Shown piece by piece: positions 27,278 to 34,773 of a stretch of 64,000 bases of DNA. A model generated the notes under the pieces. It was not told the origin of the DNA and did not search any database. It was given only the letters and a program-made list of their open reading frames with translations. A program made the translations under genes and the position numbers. The DNA lies in the NCBI GenBank assembly GCA_963761435.1, contig CAVXHJ010000001.1, forward strand, positions 310,001 to 374,000. Reading direction: 5' to 3'. The DNA is from Roseiarcus sp963761435 (lineage in GTDB: Bacteria; Pseudomonadota; Alphaproteobacteria; Rhizobiales; Beijerinckiaceae). Every line of letters starts with the position of its first letter. The stretch's first letter is position 1.

Positions 27278-28755
27278 GGCGAGCGCAATGATTAGGCGGG
27301 GTAAGCGGAGCCCTGTCAGCTGGGCTAAGTCGGAGCGCCGTCGGCGAAACGTTCCGTTGTTGGTTGTGTTGTTTTTGTGTTGTGGTTGTTGGGTTTGTTG
27401 GTTGTGGGTGGGGGTGGTGTGGGGTGGGTTTGGTGTTTGGTTGGGTGTCGTGGCTGTTGAGCTCGTATTCGTCGGTCAGGTGGCCGCGTGTGTCTGGGTA
27501 TGGGGATTTGGAGGCAAATAAGTCAAGGGAGACCCCGTCATGCCGGAAATTCGTTCTGGGAAGACCGCGCGTTGTGGGGCTTGCGCAGCGTTGACGAGGG
27601 GTCGACTCGCGCTAGTTTGACAAAGGCACAAGACGTTGTCGCCAACCGTTCTCGTTGAGCGCCGATTGCGGAGTTATCGAGAGGACGAGTTCTTGTGCTG
27701 GACATCATGAAACTGCGGGGAAACTGACCGAGCGAGCTTCGGCGCAAGATCGTGATCGTCGCAGAAGCAGCCGCATCTCGAAGCTTATTGCTTATGAGGC
27801 GCAGAGGTCTCAAATCGCAGGTGTTGTTGGTCGACGATGAGGCGATTTGGCAGCGTCCGTTTCGTTACAACGCTGAATGACGTGACAAGGACAATCGCCG
27901 ACAGATCGATGACTGCGGGTTGGTGAAGACATGGCGTTCCTTCAGGTCACGCACGCCATCTCTTTATCTCCAGCCCGAGGTTATGAGGAGACCTCTGACG
28001 GCGCGAGCTATTGTTCAAACCCAAGCGCCGGCCTTCACTGAGCTTCTACCTATCCAGTGGCTATGTGGCGGGGACGACTTTTCGGCGTTCGACGAGACCG
28101 ATCCGCGCAGGAATTGATTGTCGAGTGTCGGCTCTGGACAAGACGCCTCGCAGGCCGGACCAGCGGCGCTCAGTCGGGACCGCGTTCTGTGAAAGCTGGA
28201 ACACTGTCGAGACTATCCCGCGGCCTCGACCAGCTTACTCTCGCCTCCGCAGGGCAGCAGAGCGAGGGGCGAAAGCAGAAAATACGCGATGATCATCCAC
28301 AACGACACCAGAAAGCCGCGCATGCTTGGCAAGACCAAGTCATGACTGGATCGACGCCATCGTCAACGCCGCCGAAAAGACCCCGAAACGTTACGGCCGT
28401 TGTTCGATGCAGCCGAGATCTTGATGTGTCGGTCAGAAAAGACGGGGATCCATGCCGATGCGACGAGGCTCGACACATTCATTGATGCCTACAAAACGAC
28501 GACGTTGTGGTTGGGGTGAACTCGACGCAGACGTTGGCCTCTCGACGACAAAGCCGAGCTCAAGCTACGGACGCCTATAAATCTTTCTGGGAGGAAATAT
28601 GGACCGCGGCATCACATCCGAATCTGATGCGTCTATTACGGGCGGAATCCAAGAACGATGCAAGCGGACACAGTGTTGCAGCATCACGTATGTACGGATC
28701 GTGACGGCGGATTGGCGGTGACGACGACTACACTCGCGTGCAGTGTACGACGGCT
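27278..28755. other. Decayed, gene-poor region after mfd
   Basis: About 1.5 kb without a gene I can support. It contains the G/T tract at 27356–27448 and then sequence with many stop codons in all frames, less GC-rich than the neighbours. Short readings (e.g. 27655–27840, 28057–28485) look like broken pieces but I could not match them to a family. The nearby IS elements suggest that this is degraded accessory DNA. Confidence 0.5.
27356..27448 (+). repeat. 93-nt tract of only G and T with a G-quadruplex motif
   Basis: From 27356 to 27448 the + strand has no A and no C. Within it, 27406–27428 has four G-runs of 3, 5, 4 and 3 separated by 1, 6 and 1 bases, which fits the canonical G-quadruplex pattern. 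The tract begins about 80 bp after the mfd stop. Confidence 0.9.
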
Positions 28756-29811
28756 CTAACGATCAACGAGTTTGAAACACGCTCCGCACGGCGTCGACAG
28801 GCGCTCATGACGGGCGCGTGCATCCAAGCGGATGCAGCAAGGCGGTGCGGCCGTGCGCGCCAACAAAGTCCGCAGCGACGTGCGCGGTCCGGAGCAGATG
28901 GCTGCCGACGGACCAGACGCGCGCGGCCGGCATGGCAGCACCAGACAAAAGGAAAAGCTCAAAGCCTGAATGGCCGATACGGCGAACGTCGCAGCGACCG
29001 TAAGACCGCATTCGCGATCATAGACCTGATCGAGGAAAGATGGATGACAACGTCGAGATGGGATGCGAGCGGCTTGATCGATATACGCGGAGCGACAAAA
29101 GCGGGGAGGGAAATGCTGGGCGGACCGGCAGGCGCCTCCGAGAGGGTCAGGGGACAAGTGGGCCCATCCGGGACGGGCCGGCAGGGCCAATCCGCCTAAG
29201 CCTGCGCCACCCAGCAGGAGGGTGGCCGGGAGTGGGTGGACGCCACGATGGTGGCCAATTGCGGCGCGTCGACGCGAGCCAGTGTACGCGACAAAAGTGC
29301 ATGAGACGAGCGTGTCGACGGCGTGAGTAGCGCGTAGCAGACAGACATCTGCGGAAGGGGGGAAGGGTGAGTACCCCGGCCAGAACCCGCGGTCCAAAAC
29401 CTGCTCCACCGTCCACGGACACGCGGCAGGGAACGCCGCGCCCGCCAGCCCCGTCTCCGCCACCGCCTCCAGCGCCGCATCGCGATAAGCCGAGGCCAGG
29501 GCCTGCGGCAGCAGCGACTTGAGGCTGGGGTTGTCGTCCAGGTGATCGGCGAGGCGGTTGCGCTGGACGCGAATGCTCGCTTCCCAGCTTGGGCTGCGCT
29601 TTTCCGGCTGATATCGCCATTTCAGCAGATGCAGAAGCAGGACGCTCAGGCGGCTTATGAGCTCGCGCTTTTCCGTCCGGCCCATGCTGTCGATTTCCTC
29701 GGCGATATGCTCGATGTCGGCCTCGGCGAGCTTCCCGGCGCGCAACAGCTTCGCCTGCTCAAGGCTCCAGGCAAAAAAATCGCGGTCATAGAGCGTGGTC
29801 TTCGCGGGCAT
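28756..29811 (-). CDS. DUF29-family protein with abnormal C-terminal read-through
   Basis: The first ~145 residues (29811 down to about 29376) are a complete DUF29 protein: TLYDRDFFAWSLEQAKLLR, the IAEEIDSMGRTEKREL helix, HLLKWRYQPEKR, PSW and the usual ending with FWP. DUF29 proteins normally stop about there. Here the frame continues for another ~206 residues rich in Arg, Ala and Pro that resemble no family I know. The stop codon was probably lost by a small mutation, with read-through into decayed DNA. Function of DUF29 is unknown; it is common in cyanobacteria and alphaproteobacteria. Confidence 0.6.
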   Translation of the reverse strand: MPAKTTLYDRDFFAWSLEQAKLLRAGKLAEADIEHIAEEIDSMGRTEKRELISRLSVLLLHLLKWRYQPEKRSPSWEASIRVQRNRLADHLDDNPSLKSLLPQALASAYRDAALEAVAETGLAGAAFPAACPWTVEQVLDRGFWPGYSPFPPSADVCLLRATHAVDTLVSCTFVAYTGSRRRAAIGHHRGVHPLPATLLLGGAGLGGLALPARPGWAHLSPDPLGGACRSAQHFPPRFCRSAYIDQAARIPSRRCHPSFLDQVYDRECGLTVAATFAVSAIQALSFSFCLVLPCRPRASGPSAAICSGPRTSLRTLLARTAAPPCCIRLDARARHERLSTPCGACFKLVDR

Positions 29812-29977
29812 AACGGCAAAATAGAACAGTCCATGGGAGGCGTCTATCGTAGGGCTCCCGCGTCTAGCTATGACCCGTGGGCCTTGCGCTTCCGGATGCA
29901 GTCGAGTGAGCGCGGGAGCCCTCTCGCCGGGGTCTGCCCTCGTTCCGGTTCGCCTGCGAGCGACGGCGCCTGTCGCC

Positions 29978-30706
29978 CTATCGTTTCGCGCGCGGCTTCG
30001 TGAGCCGTCCCCGTGCTTTGCGGAACTCGCTGCGATGGCCAAGTCGATCCTCGTGGGCGAAGCGCTTTTCTTTGGCCTTGGAGCCGAAGACCTCCTTCAC
30101 CTTGCCCGCCTTCTTGATGATCATGTAACCGCCCTTGGTCATCGTGTAGGGCTTCTTGAGCAGGCCGAGGTGATCGAACTTCGTGCCGGGCGGGTGCTTG
30201 AAAGGCTCGAACCACGAGGGATGGAGAAAATTGGACATTTGAATCCCATCGACAGGAAACGTGTCCTCTTCGACCGCGTCGCACATTTCATAAGCGTATT
30301 CCGTTCCGTCCGCCGCTTGCGCCCATAGGTTCGCGACGGGGTCGATCACCATCTCGAACAACTCATGGCAGGCGGTTACGCTGACCAGTTCCTTGTCGGC
30401 GATCGTTGTCTTGACGAAGATCTTGGAGATGGGCTGCCCCTTGACCGTCAGGTCGTGATAGCCGAGCGCGCCCGCCGTATCCGCGTCGTCAAAATAGATG
30501 AACTGCCAATCCGACGGCTTCGCCGCGTCCGTGTTGTAGAGCTTTACCGGGTAGCCCCAGATCGGCAGAAAATACTGATCGAAGCATTTTTGCAGCGTCG
30601 CCGTGAGCTTATCGAACGGAACGCCGAGATCGACAGTCGCTTTGTTGATGCAGGCGATGCTCACCGGCCCGCCTTGTCCAGCCTGAGCGGCGTAAATGGG
30701 GCTCAT
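29978..30706 (-). CDS. Hypothetical protein with a HELFE...DP motif
   Basis: A 242-residue protein. Residues around ACHELFEMVIDP followed by an acidic EYAYEMCDAVEED segment recall the HEL(A)E...TDP...E(I)xDxC pattern of EXORDIUM-like and other zincin-related proteins, where HExxE replaces HExxH. This likeness is by eye only. There is no signal peptide. The C-terminus is strongly basic (Lys/Arg-rich). ATG 30706 follows GGGAGGG at ideal spacing, so this start is well supported. It lies upstream of the DUF29 gene, same strand, 166 bp apart. Confidence 0.65.
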   Translation of the reverse strand: MSPIYAAQAGQGGPVSIACINKATVDLGVPFDKLTATLQKCFDQYFLPIWGYPVKLYNTDAAKPSDWQFIYFDDADTAGALGYHDLTVKGQPISKIFVKTTIADKELVSVTACHELFEMVIDPVANLWAQAADGTEYAYEMCDAVEEDTFPVDGIQMSNFLHPSWFEPFKHPPGTKFDHLGLLKKPYTMTKGGYMIIKKAGKVKEVFGSKAKEKRFAHEDRLGHRSEFRKARGRLTKPRAKR

Positions 30707-30853
30707 GTTTCCCTCCCGCGCCCGGGTCACGGATCGTTTCGTCTTCGCTTATCGATCCGCCCGGATTCTCCCTCGCGCTGATTTATAAGATTGACGCGCG
30801 ATGGAGGCGACGCTTTCAGATTTCGCGGCTTCTCGCAACCACCTGCGAATTGT

Positions 30854-31149
30854 GGCTCTTATGGCGTTATGTGTTGGTCGACCGGTTTACTGTTCGTTCG
30901 TCGAACCCTTGCCGTCATGGCCGGGCTTGTCCCGGCCATCCACGCCGGGCCGCCGCAAGAACGAGTCCCGCCTCGGCGCGACCGGCAGGAAGGCGGACGG
31001 TCGCAAGGCTTTTCGCGCTTGCCTGCGTAGATGCGCTGGGCCTTCGTGGATGGCCGGGACAAGCCCGGCCATGACGCCTTGATGGCGCCGTCCGCCACCT
31101 CCGCCATGCTCCCGATTCCTTCCCCACAACAGCCAAGGCGATAAGAGCG
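30854..31149. mobile_element. MITE copy 1 (IS1595-type ends)
   Basis: A 296-bp non-coding element. Its ends are imperfect inverted repeats (GGCTCTTATGGCGTTAT... and the complement of CGCTCTTATCGCC...), and the left end nearly matches the ends of the IS at 31458–32548. Inside are two 32-bp arms (30913–30944 and 31045–31076) that are perfect reverse complements; each arm is itself a 9-bp palindrome around CTTGT. The 8 bp before it are CGAATTGT and the 8 bp after it CGAATTTT. Confidence 0.85.
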
Positions 31150-31157
31150 CGAATTTT

Positions 31158-31449
31158 GGCTTTTATGGCGTTATCTGTTGGTCGACCGGTTGCTGTTCGT
31201 TCGTCGAACCCTTGCCGTCATGGCCGGGCTTGTCCCGGCCATCCACGCCGGGCCGCCGCAGAACAGTCCCGCCTCGGCGCGACCGGCAGGAAGGCGGACG
31301 GTCGCAAGGCTTTTCGCGCTTGCCTGCGTAGATGCGCTGGGCCTTCGTGGATGGCCGGGAAAGCCCGGCCATGACGCCTTGATGGCGCCGTCCGCCACCT
31401 CCGCCACGCTCCCAATTCCTTCCCCACAACAGCCAAGGCGATAAGAGCG
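31158..31449. mobile_element. MITE copy 2 (IS1595-type ends)
   Basis: A 292-bp copy nearly identical to copy 1, with a few small deletions (for instance in the CCGCCGCAGAAC segment and in one palindrome arm). It follows copy 1 in direct orientation after 8 bp, and is followed by CGCATTTT and the IS. Confidence 0.85.
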
Positions 31450-31457
31450 CGCATTTT

Positions 31458-32548
31458 GGCTCTTATAGCGTTATCTGTTGGTAAGGTCCGTCTCCGATAG
31501 CGCCTTTGATCCAGCTTGGCGGTTCGAGTTTGTCGCCCCAGGCTTCGAGAGCGCGGCGCCAACCGAGATAATTGGGCAGGTTCTTGGTGGCGACGCCGTT
31601 GAAGCGGTTGAGCCATTGCTTGAGACGGCTGTGGTAGGCGTTGACGTTGTTGATGTGCAGATGAGGCGCCGCGGGTGTCGGCTTTCCCGGCGCCGGCACG
31701 GCGTGGAAGGGAATCCCGGCTCTGCGGGCGAAAGTGGCGATCGCCTTGCCGCCATCGCCGATGAGATGATTGCCCGGCGTGACAATTCCCGCCAGGGCGA
31801 GGCTTACCGAAGCGCCGTCGACCTGAGGCAGGATTGCATCGAAGGTGGCGCCGTTCCGGTCGCGCGCGACAAGGATGGGAATGTTGTCCTGATAAAGGCC
31901 CGGATGCCTGGCCGTTCCGCCGCGCTTTCGCGCCTTTCTCGGCAGGTCGGACCAGCGCCCCTTGAAGGATTCGAGGATGAAGGTTTTGTCCGCTTCGACG
32001 ATCCCTCTTAAGCCTCGGGGCTTGTCGCTTGCAGGGGCGCGCAGAAACCGATGCCGCCAGCGGAAGGCCGTCGTCGGATGGACGCCGCACAGCGCCGCGG
32101 TCTTCGCCAGGCTTTTGCCCTCGATCATCGCGCGCGCGTGCTCAAGCCATTTTTCCTTCTTGCGCAGATGCGCCATCGGCGTCTTGGTCAGCGCATTGAA
32201 GGTGCGCCCGCAAGCTTTGCAGCGAAACCGCAAAAGCCCATCCGAGCGGCCCCAGCCGACGACCTCGCGGCCCGCGCAATGGGGACAGCCCTGAGCCGCG
32301 ACGCGCTCGACGCCGGTCCTTCCCAGCGCGTCCTCCTGGCGGCTGCGCTTGCCGCCCTTCTTCGCAGACGCTCCCGGCGCGCCGCCAACCACGCTCGCCT
32401 TCTCAAGCGCCGCCATCGCCTCCCGGCGCTGCCCCTCGCTCATCCCCGAAATCGCCGATAGCCAAGCCGCAAAATCCTCAGCCTTCATCGAATCGCTCCC
32501 TCGATCCGAGCCACCGTAAACCAATCAACAGATAACGCTATAAGAGCC
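31458..32548 (-). mobile_element. IS1595-family insertion sequence, about 1.09 kb
   Basis: Bounded by 23-bp perfect inverted repeats, 31458–31480 and 32526–32548, starting GGCTCTTATAGCG. It carries one transposase gene on the minus strand. The two 8-bp flanks (CGCATTTT left, about CGCAATAT right) are not an exact duplication. It sits between MITE copies 2 and 3, whose ends resemble its own. Confidence 0.88.
31463..32488 (-). CDS. IS1595-family transposase
   Basis: A 341-residue transposase. An N-terminal helical region is followed by a zinc ribbon (CPHCAGRE...CKACGRTF), an HTH (KSLAKTAALCGVHPTTAFRWR) and an ISXO2/IS1595-type catalytic domain with Asp in EADKTF, Asp in LIGDGGKA and an Asn-rich third motif (NNVNAYHSRLKQWLNRF) where other groups have Glu. 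Such DDN variants occur in the family as far as I recall. The last codons (QQITL, stop) lie inside the terminal inverted repeat. ATG 32488 follows GAGGGAG; the ATG-like start at 32524 is less likely. The frame is intact, so the element may be active. Confidence 0.88.
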   Translation of the reverse strand: MKAEDFAAWLSAISGMSEGQRREAMAALEKASVVGGAPGASAKKGGKRSRQEDALGRTGVERVAAQGCPHCAGREVVGWGRSDGLLRFRCKACGRTFNALTKTPMAHLRKKEKWLEHARAMIEGKSLAKTAALCGVHPTTAFRWRHRFLRAPASDKPRGLRGIVEADKTFILESFKGRWSDLPRKARKRGGTARHPGLYQDNIPILVARDRNGATFDAILPQVDGASVSLALAGIVTPGNHLIGDGGKAIATFARRAGIPFHAVPAPGKPTPAAPHLHINNVNAYHSRLKQWLNRFNGVATKNLPNYLGWRRALEAWGDKLEPPSWIKGAIGDGPYQQITL

Positions 32549-32555
32549 GCAATAT

Positions 32556-32851
32556 GGCTCTTATGGCGTTATCTGTTGGTCGACCGGTTTGCTGTTCGTT
32601 CGTCGAACCCTTGCCGTCATGGCCGGGCTTGTCCCGGCCATCCACGCCGGGCCGCCGCAAGAACGAGCCCCGCCTCGGCGCGACGGGCAGGAAGGCGGAC
32701 GGTCGCAAGGCTTTTCGCGCTTGCCTGCGTAGATGCGCTGGGCCTTCGTGGATGGCCGGGACAAGCCCGGCCATGACGCCTTGATGGCGCCGTCCGCCAC
32801 CTCCGCCATGCTCCCAATTCCTTCCCCACAACAGCCAACGCGATAAGAGCG
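32556..32851. mobile_element. MITE copy 3 (IS1595-type ends)
   Basis: A 296-bp copy of the MITE on the far side of the IS, same orientation as copies 1 and 2. The 8 bp after it (32852–32859, CGAATTGT) equal exactly the 8 bp before copy 1 (30846–30853). Confidence 0.85.
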
Positions 32852-32956
32852 CGAATTGTCTTTACGGAAATCAGAAAATATGGTAAGTTGACTCGTTCGC
32901 CGACGCTATTGCGCCGCTTCGGTGTGGATCAGATCCGAGGAGAAGAGGCAGACAAG

Positions 32957-33017
32957 AGTTTTACGTGCCAGGGGGTCGCGACAACTCATTGAGAATGCTT
33001 GATTCGGCGAAGGAAAT
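32957..33017 (+). repeat. Left part of a ~145-bp dispersed repeat, split by the 2-kb IS
   Basis: From AGTTTT at 32957 to AAGGAAAT at 33017 this matches the reverse complement of about 43035–43097, including GGTCGC, ACAA, CATTGA and CGGCGAAGGAAAT in order. The continuation lies at 35017–35105 on the other side of the element. Confidence 0.65.
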
Positions 33018-33085
33018 GGCGATTATATCGTTGACACCACATGTAACATGATGTAGAGTTGTCACCATAGAGCTCGGTGGCGACA

Positions 33086-34005
33086 ATGACAGACACTTTC
33101 TCCGCTCCCCACTTCCGCGACGACGAAGCGGCCCGCAAGTTCCTCGAAGATTTGCTCTGGCCGCATGGCCCGGTTTGTCCACATTGCGGCGTGATCAATC
33201 ATGCCTATGAGACGAAGCGCGCTGGCGTGTACCGTTGCGCGGAAAAAGCGTGCCGGAAGGACTTTACCGTTACGATGCGGACCGTGATGGAACGGAGCCA
33301 TATTGCCTTGCACAAGTGGCTACAGGGCTTCTATCTCATGTGCTCAAGCAAAAAGGGCATGAGCGCGCATCAGGTGCATCGATCGCTCGGCATCACCTAT
33401 CGATCCGCATGGTTCATGTGGCATCGTATCAGGGAGGCGATGCGCGCAGGCGGTCTCGCTCCCTTGGGCGGCGACGGCTCGAACGGTCGAGATTGACGAG
33501 TCCTATATCGGTCGAAAGCCGCGGCATTGAAGCGCGGCCCGGCTGGGTTCATCACAAGCACGCCGTGCTCACGCTCGTTGAACGCGGCGGCGCAGCGCGT
33601 TCGTTCCATATCGACGAGGCGACGAAAGAGAACATCGTCCCGATTGTTCGCGAGAACATCGCGCGCGAGACGCCATGTGATGACGGACGAAGCTCGCCGA
33701 TACGAGCGCCTTGGTGGCGAGTTTGCGCTCAGACGCGCCGTTGACCATTCACGCGGAGAGTATGGATACAGAGACCGCAAAACTGGCGCAAAGATCAACA
33801 CGAACACCGTCGAAGGCTACTACTCGATCTTCAAACGGGGCATGAAGGGCGTGTACCAGCATTGCGGCGAGCAGCATCTTCATCGTTACCTAGCAGAGTT
33901 CGATTTTCGATATAGCAAACAGAGTCGAAACTTGGCGTTGACGACAAAGAGCGCGCTCGCCGCGCTGTCGCTGGCGCCGCAGGGAAGCGGCTCACATATC
34001 AATGA
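33086..34005 (+). pseudogene. IS1595-family (ISXO2-like) transposase, frameshifted
   Basis: The N-terminal part (33086 to about 33470) is normal: RKFLEDLLWPHGPVCPHCG, a second Cys pair, FTVTMRTVMERSHIALHKWL and the HTH region. The frame then breaks near 33470. The catalytic segments EIDESYIGRK, KHAVLTLVERGG, HVMTDEARRYERLG and NTVEGYYSIFKRGMKG are found in three different frames, and the natural end KRLTYQ-stop at 34005 in yet another shift. At least three frameshifts are needed, so it cannot make an active enzyme. It would have moved the element at 33018–35016. Confidence 0.88.
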
Positions 34006-34255
34006 TTTGATAGCCCGCAATCGATATGCGGCGCGGAGTTGCGAAGCTCCGCGCTATTTTGGCTTTGCTTGATCGGTCTTTTTGACTGAACTCTTGTGCG
34101 AACTCGTCGGCAGGTTTCTTCTTTCCAATGAACTCCCTCATTGGGTGCGAAGATGCGGCGCTCGCACCGCGTAACGCGGCCTTAAATCGGCGTTTGCTTT
34201 CCTCGCCGTCGAACGCGCTGTCTGTGTCGGACTCAGATGACGGATGAGCAACCAA
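33992..34255 (-). CDS. Small Lys-rich protein, possible passenger gene
   Basis: An 87-residue reading: acidic start (SSESDTDSAFDGEESK), then RRFKAALRGA and a Lys-rich MREFIGKKKP segment. Similar short proteins with a KxALxxA...P...GKK pattern are common in alphaproteobacteria, in my recollection also next to ISXO2-type transposases, but I cannot name a family. It is divergent from and overlaps the start of the HEPN-like gene by 12 bp, and its end overlaps the transposase remnant. A regulatory partner of the neighbour is possible, only inferred. Confidence 0.35.
   Translation of the reverse strand: MVAHPSSESDTDSAFDGEESKRRFKAALRGASAASSHPMREFIGKKKPADEFAQEFSQKDRSSKAKIARSFATPRRISIAGYQIIDM
34031..34060 (+). 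terminator. Possible terminator after the transposase remnant
   Basis: GCGCGGAG pairs with CTCCGCGC around an 8-nt loop, followed by TATTTT. It lies 26 bp after the natural stop of the transposase. The T-tract is short and interrupted. Confidence 0.4.
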
Positions 34256-34699
34256 AACGGAAACGAACTCCTCGGCCAGAGAAACCGCCGCACAAGATAT
34301 TTAGTTCAAGCGACACGACTCTGGCCAGAGATAAGTTTGAGTACGGAGCGTTTGATTGGTCGTGTTTCCGTCGAATGGGCCAAGCTAGAAGCAAGTATGC
34401 ACGACCTGATATGGGTTATGACGGGGCTTTCAATCGAAGACGGCCGAGCCTTAACGGAAAAACAGGCCGCTGTTTGGTTGATCAATATACTTTATCGCCT
34501 AAGCGAACGACATATTCCCGAGCTACCATCCCGAGAAGGAGGCAAGCCTAATTTCCGCCACCAATTCCAAGACACGCTTGATGTCATTGAACGACATCGG
34601 CTTGACCGGAATTTCATCTTGCATGGCACATGGGGACAGCTTAATGGCATACCGATTGCAGCCTCAATTCGAGAGAAGGACAAGATGAGTTCGAGGTGA
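34244..34699 (+). CDS. HEPN-like protein, frameshifted passenger gene of the IS
   Basis: A 151-residue all-helical protein. VEWAKLEASMHDLIWVMTGL, QAAVWLINILY and then LDRNFILHGTW carry the R-N-x-x-x-H pattern that marks HEPN ribonucleases. The reading stops at 34699, but a -1 shift near 34694 opens a frame to 34868 whose text (SETFPPDRLRAIAHNII...ALREKRPPPPPWDLD) is the kind of C-terminus such proteins have after the HG-W segment. The ancestral protein would be about 207 residues. It lies inside the transposable element. The family is assigned by motif only. Confidence 0.55.
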   Translation: MSNQNGNELLGQRNRRTRYLVQATRLWPEISLSTERLIGRVSVEWAKLEASMHDLIWVMTGLSIEDGRALTEKQAAVWLINILYRLSERHIPELPSREGGKPNFRHQFQDTLDVIERHRLDRNFILHGTWGQLNGIPIAASIREKDKMSSR

Positions 34700-34773
34700 C
34701 GAAATAGTTTCTGAGACATTCCCGCCAGATAGACTTAGGGCAATTGCTCACAATATCATTCAATGCAAAATAG

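Noticed and set aside
24802..27291. 829-codon open frame on the + strand inside mfd
   Set aside because: Arg/Ala/Pro-rich shadow of mfd in another frame, caused by high-GC codon bias; the mfd frame has full family motifs.
28738..29199. 153-codon + strand ORF in the decayed region
   Set aside because: Composition typical of chance, no recognisable motif, opposite to the DUF29 read-through tail.
30859..31136. Several 60–90-codon ORFs in the MITE copies (GLVPAIH, DGRDKPGHDG peptides)
   Set aside because: They translate palindromic repeat DNA on both strands; this peptide pattern is a known artefact in Rhizobiales annotations.
31450..32556. Exact 8-bp target duplication directly around the IS at 31458–32548
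   Set aside because: Flanks CGCATTTT and GCAATATG differ; only the outer borders of the whole array carry an exact duplication.
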